This document shows, piece by piece, positions 8,331-15,519 of a DNA stretch of 45,820 bases. The position numbers and the translations under genes were made by a program. The notes beneath the pieces are model-generated. The model was given only the letters and a program-made list of their open reading frames with translations. It was not told the origin of the DNA and made no database searches. This DNA comes from JAKIYB01 sp964590255 (GTDB lineage Bacteria; Armatimonadota; Hebobacteria; CAIYQO01): assembly GCA_964590255.1 (NCBI GenBank), contig CAZPYA010000035.1:1-45820 (forward strand). Direction: 5' to 3'. Within the stretch, counting starts at the first letter, position 1. Each line of letters begins with the position of its first letter.

Positions 8331-8966
8331 TCATGTGCGGTCATTCATACGCCGCTTCTCACGATATCGCGCCAACACCGTTGCCAGCACCGCCCCGGCC
8401 ACTGCGATCACAATGATGAGCTGCTCCGGCAACGCGGATGACGGGCCGGGATCACGCGAGGAACCGGTCACCTGCAACCATATAAATCGTGCATATAGGA
8501 GTATCGCGATGCCCACACCACTAAGCAGCAGGATGATCCGGCTCCCTGCATCGCGGTTCTGCTTTCCCGCCGCGAACAGATAACCAACCGGCAGCAACGT
8601 GAACAGCAGTGGACCGAGTGTGAGACGCAATGACATGCGCAGTCCAGAGTAGAGTAAGGCCACACGGGAGCCATCAGGCGAAAACGGGTGCAGCGTCATC
8701 TCTACGAGAAAGAGGCAGTAGGCGGCTACTACCACCCGCTGCATCCAGGTCAGCGCCCGTGCGCCGTCGGCGACCATCCACATCAGCAGCGTGGTGCTGC
8801 CGGCAACAGCCAGCAGCACCAGCAGCATGCGTTCCAGATCGAAACCCGACAGACGCTGATACGCCATGACGAATTGCGGCTTGCCCCAAAGATTGATGGG
8901 GAACACTAAACACGTTACGCCCGCGATCACTCCGGCAATCAGCACCCCACGCTGCCACCCATTCAT
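8331..8966 (-). CDS. multi-pass membrane protein of unknown function
   Basis: A 211-aa hydrophobic protein that I do not recognise. About five to six membrane segments can be seen: near residues 7-25 (VLIAGVIAGVTCLVFPI), 45-65 (RMLLVLLAVAGSTTLLMWMV), 75-92, 108-130 (LTLGPLLFTLLPVGYLF), 143-163 (IILLLSGVGIAILLYARF) and 185-203 (IIVIAVAGAVLATVLA), ending in a basic tail (RYREKRRMNDR). GGAGG lies about 5 nt before the ATG at 8966. It starts 15 nt after the stop of the giant heparinase-like gene, so the two are probably cotranscribed. No catalytic motif was found. Confidence 0.75.
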   Translation of the reverse strand: MNGWQRGVLIAGVIAGVTCLVFPINLWGKPQFVMAYQRLSGFDLERMLLVLLAVAGSTTLLMWMVADGARALTWMQRVVVAAYCLFLVEMTLHPFSPDGSRVALLYSGLRMSLRLTLGPLLFTLLPVGYLFAAGKQNRDAGSRIILLLSGVGIAILLYARFIWLQVTGSSRDPGPSSALPEQLIIVIAVAGAVLATVLARYREKRRMNDRT

Positions 8967-8981
8967 CTTTCCTCCCTGTCT

Positions 8982-11900
8982 TTACTTCACCGCCGTCACC
9001 TGCCGCCCCGCCGGCACCGCCACCGCTTTCCCGTTCACCGTCACGGTCTGCGCCGGGCCGTCGGTGATGAGCGTCAGCACGCCGTTTCGCTGCGTCAGAC
9101 TCGCCGGTCCTGACGCCTTCAGGGACAGTGTGCCCGCCGTGATTTCACCGCCGGACAGCAGCGTCAGCGTCGTCGCCGCGGCTTCCTGCCGGATCATTCC
9201 CTGCGTGCCGGCGAAGCGCCGGTCGCCGGCGGTCCAGGCGATTGCCGCGTCGGCCATGAACACCGCATCGGTGCCTCGGATGTGTTTGATCTCCACGCCT
9301 TTGCCGTTCAGCAGCGTGGTGAATGCCGCCGGCGCCTCGCCGCGCTTGCGCGGGAAGAGCACCGCCAGGTAGCCGCCGCCCGGCGCCACGTAGGCGCGCA
9401 GGTTCGTCAGCACTTCGTGCCACTTTTTGCCGGGGTTGGTCTTCTGCCAGGACTCCTGCGACGGCCCGGCCAGGAAGGAGCTTTCGTCCGTGCGGGTGAA
9501 CCAATTGGGCTGCGCCGGCTCGGCCATGAAGATGTCCAGGTCGACGCCGTGCGGCCCGGTGCCCCGCGCGGGGTTCGCCGACGTGTCAATTTTGTCCAGC
9601 AGCATCCAGATATTCCATTCGCTCACCAGCGGCGCGGTGAAGGCGATACCGTCGCGCATCACCAGGTAGCCGGGGCCGCTCGGGTCTTCGGCGCCCGCCG
9701 CGTCGAAGGACTTCACCAGCGCCATGGTGCGCGTCCAGGTGCGCTTGGGAATGGGATACGGGTCCATGGGGAAGTTCGGCGGCATCGGCACGGTTTTATC
9801 GTCCGGCACCAGTCCCTCGCGGTCGGTGACATGCTGGCTTGTCGCCGCGTCCACCCCGCCCAGCGCGCTGAAGCCGGTCATGCGCGCCGCGTAGTCCTCG
9901 TTGCCGGCGGCGCTGGCGAATTCCGTGCCGCCAAACAGCCCTGGTTTCACCTCGCGGTGGCCGATGCTCACCCGGTTGAAGTACCAGGCCCCGCGGAAAT
10001 ACGGCGTATATTGCGAGCCAAACTGAATGACCAGCGGCGCGCCCTTCGCGTAATACATGAAGGAATTCTGGTCGCCGTAGTTGTAGTGCTCCACGTTATC
10101 GCCGGCGCGGAAGGCCACCCACACCTCTTCCTTGGACGGGAAGCCGCTGCGCAGAATCGCCCCGAAGCCGGGGTAGTTCATGCTTGTCAGCGTCGGCTGC
10201 TCGGCGGGCAGGGTGGGGTTGAGCATCGTCTCGCTGAACTGCATCCAGTCCGGCTTGCCTTGTTCCAGCCACATCCACTGCATGCGCTTCGAGAAGGCCG
10301 GGTCGTCCGCCTTCGTCAGGTTCGCCAGCCAGCCGAAGAGCGGCGCCTGCTCCCACGAACCGTTGCCGAACGCCGGCACCAGCCGCGTGCCGAAGCGCGG
10401 GTCATTCGGCGTGGAGATATTCAGCAGGTAATCCCACGTCGCCTTCATCTTCGGGTTTTTAAAAACGTTCTGCCCGCCGGCGTAGGCGATGGGCACCGCC
10501 GACTGGAACATCGGATACATCGCCGCCTCGTACTGGTAGTGCGGGCACTCGCGCCAGGTGCCGGCCTCGCGCACCATGTCGTCCAGTTCCCGCTTCGCCT
10601 CCGACTCGCCGCGCGCCCGCCACGCCTTCGCCAGCGGGTGGTCGGGCAAGACCACGCTGGCGACGCCCAGGTGGTGCTCCTGCCGCGGCGGCATGTTCGG
10701 GTTGCCCAGGTGTACCCCGGACTGCGTGCTGTGCCAGTCCTGGTCGTAGACCACGTTGGCGATGAAGGCCATCAGCCGGCGCATCTCCATCTTCTCCGCG
10801 GGGGTGGCGGTGGCGACGCTCATGGCGGCGTCGAACTTGATCAGTTCCAGCATCGGCGCGGCGTTGTTCGGCGCGGCGAAGCCCATGTAACCAAATTCCA
10901 AATATTTCTCCACCAGCGAACGCAGGCTGTTCAGCGCGCCTTGCGCGTCGTTCGGCACATTCCAGCCCGGGCTGCTCTTCGCGTGCAGCAGGTCGTCGCC
11001 GATCTTCGGGTCCTGCATAATGGCATAGGAGATCGGCCGGTTGTTATACTGCCCGAAGCGCGTCAGCCAGCGCGGGTTCTCTTTCACGCGCTGGCGAATC
11101 TCCTCCAGCTTGCCCGGCTCCACATACAGGCGCGGGTAGGTCACCTTCGGGTCCGTCGGCCAGTCCAGCGTCCAGTCCTTCACTTTGTTCAGCGGCAGGT
11201 CGCAGTATTGCCGCACTGCCTCCAGCACGCTGCTGCGCCCTTCCTTCGGGAACACATTGTCCTTGCTGTCGACGTGCAGCACCCACGCGCGCCGCCCCGC
11301 CGTCCGCAGCCAGCCGGCCTCCACCTTGCCGGTATAGTACGGGTTCCCCCACTCCACTCCGTCGCGCACCCAGTCCTGGTCGATGTAGAGCGGCAGATCG
11401 AGGCGCACCTTGCCGCCCGGCTCGGTCATCACATACATCCCCATCGGGTTGCGCCAGTAGCCGACATTTGCCGGCAGGATGGAGATGGCGTCGCCGTCCG
11501 GCTGCGCCGAGTTGTAGAACGTCGCCCGCCGCGCCGTCTCCGGCCACCAGTTCACATAAGCCAGAATCGACATCTCCTTGCGCGCTTCATCGAAGTCCAG
11601 CTTGTAGTCCGCGCCGAGGGCATTCGTCTTCGCGTCGCTGCGCTTGCGCCAGGTGCGGATTTCGGTGGCGACGCGGTCGGGCTTGATGCTGGAAAGGTCA
11701 AATGAAAGGAATGCTTTTTCGGCAACATCCTTCGGGGTATCGAACCGTTCGCGCATCTGCACAATGCTCTGCCCTTTGTCTAGCCGCACCTGGACATTGT
11801 AAAACCCGGTAGGAAATTTGATGCTGATTTGATAAACCGCAGAAATTGGGCCATTAAGCAAGCACTTTGTCGAGATGGCTTCTATGAGTAGGTCGCCGCG

Positions 11901-12371
11901 TAAACGCGCAGAATAACTTACCGGCGAATCGTGACGCTGGACAGTAAAGAGTGGGTAGGCTACTTGACTTAATGGTATCGAGTCCGATGTGAAGGCTGAT
12001 AGTGGCGTACCAATTTTAACTTTAATAATCCCATTATCCATCACCGAATCGAAACTAGAGCCTTCAGCGAGATTACCCCCAATCGGCTTCCCCTTCTTCA
12101 ACGTATATGTCACCGCACCATCCGCCGGCAGCTTGTCCACGATAAATCCTACCCAGGCACGACCTCGCTCTGTTGGCGTGATCTGCACCGGCACCGCCTT
12201 GCCGTCCGGCCCGATGAGCGTCAGGCTCTTCGCCTGCGACGCCGGCAGTTTCACCGTGTAGGTGACCAACTCGTTCGTCCAGGTTTTGTGCAGGTACTCT
12301 TTGAGGGTAAAGGTCATCGCCGCCTGCGCGGCCAGCGCGAGACCGGCAAGGAGCAACACGAGGTAACGCAT
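8982..12371 (-). CDS. giant secreted heparinase II/III-like protein (putative polysaccharide lyase), paralogue 1
   Basis: 1129 aa with a signal peptide (MRYLVLLLAGLALAAQA). Order of parts: an N-terminal beta-rich region (to about 380), a helical part resembling the alpha/alpha toroid of heparinase II/III and alginate lyases (about 400-740), and a C-terminal beta-sandwich. Notable motifs are HLGNPNMPP (about 557), WRECPHYQYE (about 609) and NVEHYNYGDQ ... YYAKGAPLVIQFGSQY (about 762-785). It is a full-length paralogue of the protein at 40804-44292, sharing all these motifs. The role is inferred: extracytoplasmic cleavage of an acidic polysaccharide by beta-elimination. ATG at 12371 has GGAGGTG just upstream. 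Family assignment is by motif resemblance only; substrate unknown. Confidence 0.7.
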   Translation of the reverse strand: MRYLVLLLAGLALAAQAAMTFTLKEYLHKTWTNELVTYTVKLPASQAKSLTLIGPDGKAVPVQITPTERGRAWVGFIVDKLPADGAVTYTLKKGKPIGGNLAEGSSFDSVMDNGIIKVKIGTPLSAFTSDSIPLSQVAYPLFTVQRHDSPVSYSARLRGDLLIEAISTKCLLNGPISAVYQISIKFPTGFYNVQVRLDKGQSIVQMRERFDTPKDVAEKAFLSFDLSSIKPDRVATEIRTWRKRSDAKTNALGADYKLDFDEARKEMSILAYVNWWPETARRATFYNSAQPDGDAISILPANVGYWRNPMGMYVMTEPGGKVRLDLPLYIDQDWVRDGVEWGNPYYTGKVEAGWLRTAGRRAWVLHVDSKDNVFPKEGRSSVLEAVRQYCDLPLNKVKDWTLDWPTDPKVTYPRLYVEPGKLEEIRQRVKENPRWLTRFGQYNNRPISYAIMQDPKIGDDLLHAKSSPGWNVPNDAQGALNSLRSLVEKYLEFGYMGFAAPNNAAPMLELIKFDAAMSVATATPAEKMEMRRLMAFIANVVYDQDWHSTQSGVHLGNPNMPPRQEHHLGVASVVLPDHPLAKAWRARGESEAKRELDDMVREAGTWRECPHYQYEAAMYPMFQSAVPIAYAGGQNVFKNPKMKATWDYLLNISTPNDPRFGTRLVPAFGNGSWEQAPLFGWLANLTKADDPAFSKRMQWMWLEQGKPDWMQFSETMLNPTLPAEQPTLTSMNYPGFGAILRSGFPSKEEVWVAFRAGDNVEHYNYGDQNSFMYYAKGAPLVIQFGSQYTPYFRGAWYFNRVSIGHREVKPGLFGGTEFASAAGNEDYAARMTGFSALGGVDAATSQHVTDREGLVPDDKTVPMPPNFPMDPYPIPKRTWTRTMALVKSFDAAGAEDPSGPGYLVMRDGIAFTAPLVSEWNIWMLLDKIDTSANPARGTGPHGVDLDIFMAEPAQPNWFTRTDESSFLAGPSQESWQKTNPGKKWHEVLTNLRAYVAPGGGYLAVLFPRKRGEAPAAFTTLLNGKGVEIKHIRGTDAVFMADAAIAWTAGDRRFAGTQGMIRQEAAATTLTLLSGGEITAGTLSLKASGPASLTQRNGVLTLITDGPAQTVTVNGKAVAVPAGRQVTAVK

Positions 12372-12488
12372 TCAACACCTCCAGGGGAGTGATGTTACCC
12401 TATTCGCCCCCACCGCGCTCCCCCCTGCCCCAATCATGAAAATCCTCTCATCCTTCGGATCACGGCTCAGACAACAGCAAACATGCGC

Positions 12489-12517
12489 TTGACATATCAG
12501 CCAATATATGCTATAGT
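12489..12517 (+). promoter_or_regulatory. sigma-70 promoter upstream of the UroD-like gene
   Basis: TTGACA (12489-12494), a 17-nt spacer and TATAGT (12512-12517), within GCTATAGT. Transcription would start near 12524, leaving a leader of about 230 nt before the ATG at 12753. The leader contains the hairpin element at 12640-12697. Confidence 0.8.
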
Positions 12518-12639
12518 GCACCCGAACCGAGATAACCACATATTCGTGCGATCGAGCAACCATCGCCTCCCTTGTCCCTCCTTTTTTCAATTTTCCAAGC
12601 AAAACAGAGACAAGGTTAACGATTCGCGGCTCCCAGATT

Positions 12640-12697
12640 GACTACCCCCTTTTTTGCATTTTTCATCAAAATTGGGGGGTAGTCACGGGGGGTAGTC
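12640..12697 (+). promoter_or_regulatory. GACTACCCCC leader hairpin element, copy 1
   Basis: One left arm GACTACCCCC (12640-12649) can pair perfectly, over 10 bp, with either of two right arms GGGGGTAGTC (12675-12684 and 12688-12697). The loop is T/A-rich. The element ends 55 nt before the UroD-like ATG, inside the predicted leader. A second copy in the same sense orientation lies in the pyrK leader at 29534-29601. Either a cis-acting RNA or a dispersed repeat; function is not known. Confidence 0.65.
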
Positions 12698-12752
12698 AGC
12701 ACCGGGCGCCGAATGAAAGTGATAACCGCCTGCCAGAGTGAGGAGTAAACGC

Positions 12753-13925
12753 ATGTCCGGTTCCATCGCCCGCGTCGACGCCGCCTTCCGCCACGTCGCG
12801 CCCGACCGCACCCCGCTCTTCGAGATCTTCTGCGCCTACCACCCCATCTACTGGGGCATCTGTGGCCGCACCATCGGCACCGATGAAGCGCTGTGCTGGG
12901 ACGCCATGGCCGACGGCGTGGCCTACGAGGAGCTGTTGGAGGCGCACGCGCAGGCGGCCTTCCAGGTGAACAAGTTCTTCGGCGTCGACATGGTGCGCCT
13001 TATTGGCGCCCCGCCGCACGAGTATGCGCGCCCGGTGAAGACCGGCCCGAAGACGTGGACGCGCAGCGGCAAAGACTACATCTTCAACGAGCGCACCGCG
13101 CTGGTGGAGCTGGAACACCCCACCGCCGCCGACGGCTACGCCAGCCGCTTCACCGAGGAGCAATACATTGCCATGATTGAGGCGTGGGACGGCACTGTTC
13201 CCACCGAGTTCGCGCCCAACCCGCTGTACCTGCGCGTCCGCGAGTTGGCGGAGGCCGAGGGCATCGAATGGGTCTACATGGGCGAGATCGGCTGCGGCAC
13301 CGGCGTGGCCTTCTACCCCCCCTTCATGCTGATGTGGATGCTGGCCGAGCCGGAGCTGTATACCCGTTGGCTACAGTGGCAAATGGCCACCGGCCTGCCG
13401 CGCACGACAGCGCTGGTGGGGCAAGGCTACAGCGTCATCGCCATGGGCGGCGACGTGAGCACGGACAAGGGCCCGTTCATCTCGCCGGCGCTGTATCACG
13501 AATATATTCTGCCGGCCATCCAGGCGCACGTGCGAACCATCCACGACGCAGGCGCGCAGGCCGTCTACACCTCGGACGGCAACCACTGGGACATCAAAGA
13601 GGACTTCTTCTTCAACTCCGGCATCGACGGCTATAAGGAAGTGGACCGCGCCGCCGGGATGACCATGGAGCGCCTCATCGCCGAGGGCATCAAGGAGCGC
13701 GTCTGCCTCATCGGCAACCTGGACGCCCGCTTCACCCTCTGCCTTGGCACCCCCGCGCAGGTGCGCGACGAGGTGATCACCACCCTGCGCCAGGGCCAGC
13801 AGACCCCTGGCGGCCACATCCTCCACGCCAGCCATAGCGTGCATGAGGACGTGAAAGTGGAGAACTACTACGCGGCAGTGGACGCCTACCGCGACTATTT
13901 TGGGATGGAGAAACTGCCGGGGTAA
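12753..13925 (+). CDS. uroporphyrinogen decarboxylase (URO-D)-fold protein, non-heme type, 1
   Basis: 390 aa, related to the UroD/MtaA methyltransferase superfamily. A true HemE would have the N-terminal RPVWxMRQAG motif, which is absent. In MtaA-type methyltransferases a His-x-Cys zinc motif is expected; here the corresponding strand reads VYTSDGNHWDI, without that Cys. Other family signs are FGVDMVRLIG, HEYILPAIQAHVRTIHDAG, LIGNLDARFTLCLGTPAQV and HILHASHSVHEDV near the end. ATG at 12753 is preceded by AGGAG (12741-12745). Expressed from the promoter at 12489 through a long leader. A role in methyl transfer or in processing methylated sugars is only a guess from the carbohydrate neighbourhood. 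Confidence 0.8.
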   Translation: MSGSIARVDAAFRHVAPDRTPLFEIFCAYHPIYWGICGRTIGTDEALCWDAMADGVAYEELLEAHAQAAFQVNKFFGVDMVRLIGAPPHEYARPVKTGPKTWTRSGKDYIFNERTALVELEHPTAADGYASRFTEEQYIAMIEAWDGTVPTEFAPNPLYLRVRELAEAEGIEWVYMGEIGCGTGVAFYPPFMLMWMLAEPELYTRWLQWQMATGLPRTTALVGQGYSVIAMGGDVSTDKGPFISPALYHEYILPAIQAHVRTIHDAGAQAVYTSDGNHWDIKEDFFFNSGIDGYKEVDRAAGMTMERLIAEGIKERVCLIGNLDARFTLCLGTPAQVRDEVITTLRQGQQTPGGHILHASHSVHEDVKVENYYAAVDAYRDYFGMEKLPG

Positions 13926-13928
13926 ACG

Positions 13929-14038
13929 CCCCCTCACCCATTTCCCCTCTCCCCGAGGAGAGGGGAAATGGTATTGTATGAGTAGCACACGGCTCTTTCA
14001 CCGATCCTTCCCCCCTCTCCTCGGGGAGAGGGGGAGAG
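13929..14038. repeat. inverted pair of CCTCNCCC/GGGGAGAGGGG repeats
   Basis: The first unit holds a perfect 13-bp hairpin (CATTTCCCCTCTC at 13939-13951 with GAGAGGGGAAATG at 13958-13970), starting 13 nt after the UroD-like stop, and may help end transcription. The second unit (about 14005-14038) has the opposite orientation (CCTTCCCCCCTCTCCTCGGGGAGAGGGGGAG, given here only by its start and end). Together with the next element, the 13926-14397 intergenic stretch is almost all repeat. Confidence 0.6.
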
Positions 14039-14106
14039 TTATGAGGAAATACGGCGGCAGGGAGAGGCTGGTTCGCCATACGCAGGCTTATTTGAACGGT
14101 ATTGGG

Positions 14107-14353
14107 TGAGACTCCGTCGAGCCGCGAATACGCGCATGGGTCTGTAGAAGAACAGCACCGGCCCCTCCGCGCGGCCCTCACCCCCGGCCCCTCTCCCAAG
14201 CTTGGGCGAGGGGAGACTCATGATGAAAACAGCAACGACATTCGAAGTTTAGATCACTCCCCTCTCCCCAGCTTGGGAGCCGGGCCGGGGGTGAGGGCCG
14301 CNNNNNNNNNNGCATACTTATGCACGTATGCCCGGCTCGACAGAGTCTCGCCC
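14107..14353. repeat. foldback (paired inverted) repeat element, copy 2
   Basis: The left arm (14107-14217: GTGAGACTCCGTCGAGCCGC, GAATACGCGCATGGG, CCGCGCGGCCCTCACCCCCG, CCCAAGCTTGGGCGAGGGG) and the right arm (about 14252-14353, opposite direction, interrupted by Ns, ending GGCTCGACAGAGTCTCGCCC) flank a spacer of about 35 nt. The outer end GGGCGAGACTC matches the outer end of copy 1 at 5393. The unit lies 45 nt upstream of the esterase ATG. Confidence 0.65.
14302..14311. other. assembly gap of ten Ns
   Basis: A run of ten undetermined bases lies inside the right arm of the foldback element. By comparison with the opposite arm about 40 nt are missing, so ten is likely a placeholder length. Failure to assemble a long inverted repeat is the simplest cause. 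Confidence 0.95.
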
Positions 14354-14397
14354 TCCAGGGATCGTATACAACGCTAACTGATTGAAAGGATCACGCG

Positions 14398-15372
14398 ATG
14401 CCCCTGACCGACATGCCCCTCGACCAACTACACACCTACGCCGGCCGCAACCCGCGCCCGGCGGATTTCGACGCCTTTTGGGACGCCGCACTGGCGGAGA
14501 TGCGCGCGCTGGACCCGCAAATCGAGTTGATCCCATCCAACTTCACCGCGCCGAACGCGGAGTGCTTTGACCTGTACTTCACCGGCGTGGGCGGCGCGCG
14601 GGTGTATGCCAAATACCTGCGCCCGAAGACGATGGAGACGCCTGGCCCCGGCCTGGTGCTGCTGCACGGCTACTCGGGCAACAGCGGCGAGTGGAACGAC
14701 AAGCTCGCCTATGTCGCGCAAGGCTTCTCGGTGGTGGCGCTGGACTGCCGTGGTCAAGGCGGCCTTTCGGAAGATGTCGGCGGGGTGAAAGGCCCCACCG
14801 CCAATGGCCATATTATCCGCGGCCTGCATGACGCCCCCGAGAAACTGCTCTTCCGCGCCATCTACCTGGACTGCGCCCAGTTGGCCGGCATTCTCATGGG
14901 CATGCCCGGCGTCGACTCGGCGCGCGTGGGCGTCACCGGCGGCTCGCAGGGCGGCGGCCTTACCCTCGCCTGCGCCGCGCTGGAGCCGCGCCTGGTGCGC
15001 GCCGCTCCCATCTATCCCTTCCTCTGCGACTACCGGCGCGTGTGGGAGATGGACCTGGCGGTGGCTGCCTATGAAGAGTTGCGCACCTTCTTCCGCCAGT
15101 TCGATCCGCTCCACCTGCGCGAGGAGGAAATTTTCACCCGCCTGGGCTATATCGATGTGCAATTCCTCGCCCCGCGCATCCAGGCGCACACCTTGATGGG
15201 CGTCGGCCTGATGGATACCGTCTGCCCGCCCAGCACCCAATTTGCCGCCTATAACAAAATCACCGCGACGAAAGAACTGGTCATCTACCCCGACTACGGC
15301 CACGAAGGCCTGCCGGGCATGAACGACACCGTATTTCAGTTCATGATGGCACTGGCAACCGCGCGCGTCTGA
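14398..15372 (+). CDS. CE7-type carbohydrate esterase (acetyl xylan esterase / cephalosporin-C deacetylase family)
   Basis: Alpha/beta hydrolase predicted to remove acetyl groups from xylo-oligosaccharides or other acetylated sugars. Its 324 aa equals the usual CE7 length. The N-terminal signature PADFDAFWDAALAEM, the oxyanion loop LLHGYSGNSGEW, RGQGGLSED, the nucleophile elbow GVTGGSQGGG with Ser183, Asp273 in GLMDTVCPPSTQFAAYN and His302 in DYGHEGLPG form the full catalytic triad. No signal peptide, so cytoplasmic action on imported oligomers is inferred. AAAGGA stands 9 nt before the ATG. It lies just downstream of a foldback repeat that may carry or interrupt its promoter. Confidence 0.92.
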   Translation: MPLTDMPLDQLHTYAGRNPRPADFDAFWDAALAEMRALDPQIELIPSNFTAPNAECFDLYFTGVGGARVYAKYLRPKTMETPGPGLVLLHGYSGNSGEWNDKLAYVAQGFSVVALDCRGQGGLSEDVGGVKGPTANGHIIRGLHDAPEKLLFRAIYLDCAQLAGILMGMPGVDSARVGVTGGSQGGGLTLACAALEPRLVRAAPIYPFLCDYRRVWEMDLAVAAYEELRTFFRQFDPLHLREEEIFTRLGYIDVQFLAPRIQAHTLMGVGLMDTVCPPSTQFAAYNKITATKELVIYPDYGHEGLPGMNDTVFQFMMALATARV

Positions 15373-15409
15373 TGGTTAAGCGCATCAACTGTTTATTAAG
15401 GAGGCTTCA

Positions 15410-15460
15410 ATGGACTTAAATCTTCTTAATCTGAAAGGAGTTGACCGGCGCCATCCCTAA
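15410..15460 (+). CDS. 16-residue ORF with strong ribosome-binding site (leader peptide or gene relic)
   Basis: ATG at 15410 is preceded by AAGGAGG (15398-15404) with ideal 5-nt spacing and encodes MDLNLLNLKGVDRRHP before TAA. It lies between the esterase and the ankyrin gene. The opening residues resemble the N-termini of some ISL3-type transposases, so it could be the stub of a lost insertion sequence; no further transposase sequence or inverted repeat was found. A leader peptide is the other option. Whether it is expressed is unknown. Confidence 0.3.
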   Translation: MDLNLLNLKGVDRRHP

Positions 15461-15519
15461 ATTGTGGAGTCACGCGGTGAGCTTTCCCGCGCACTTCACA
15501 CACAGGATGGTGCTGATCC

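Noticed and set aside
9282..11705. An 807-codon open frame on the plus strand
   Set aside because: Exactly antisense to the heparinase-like gene and rich in Arg/His/Ala, as expected for the reverse strand of a GC-rich gene.
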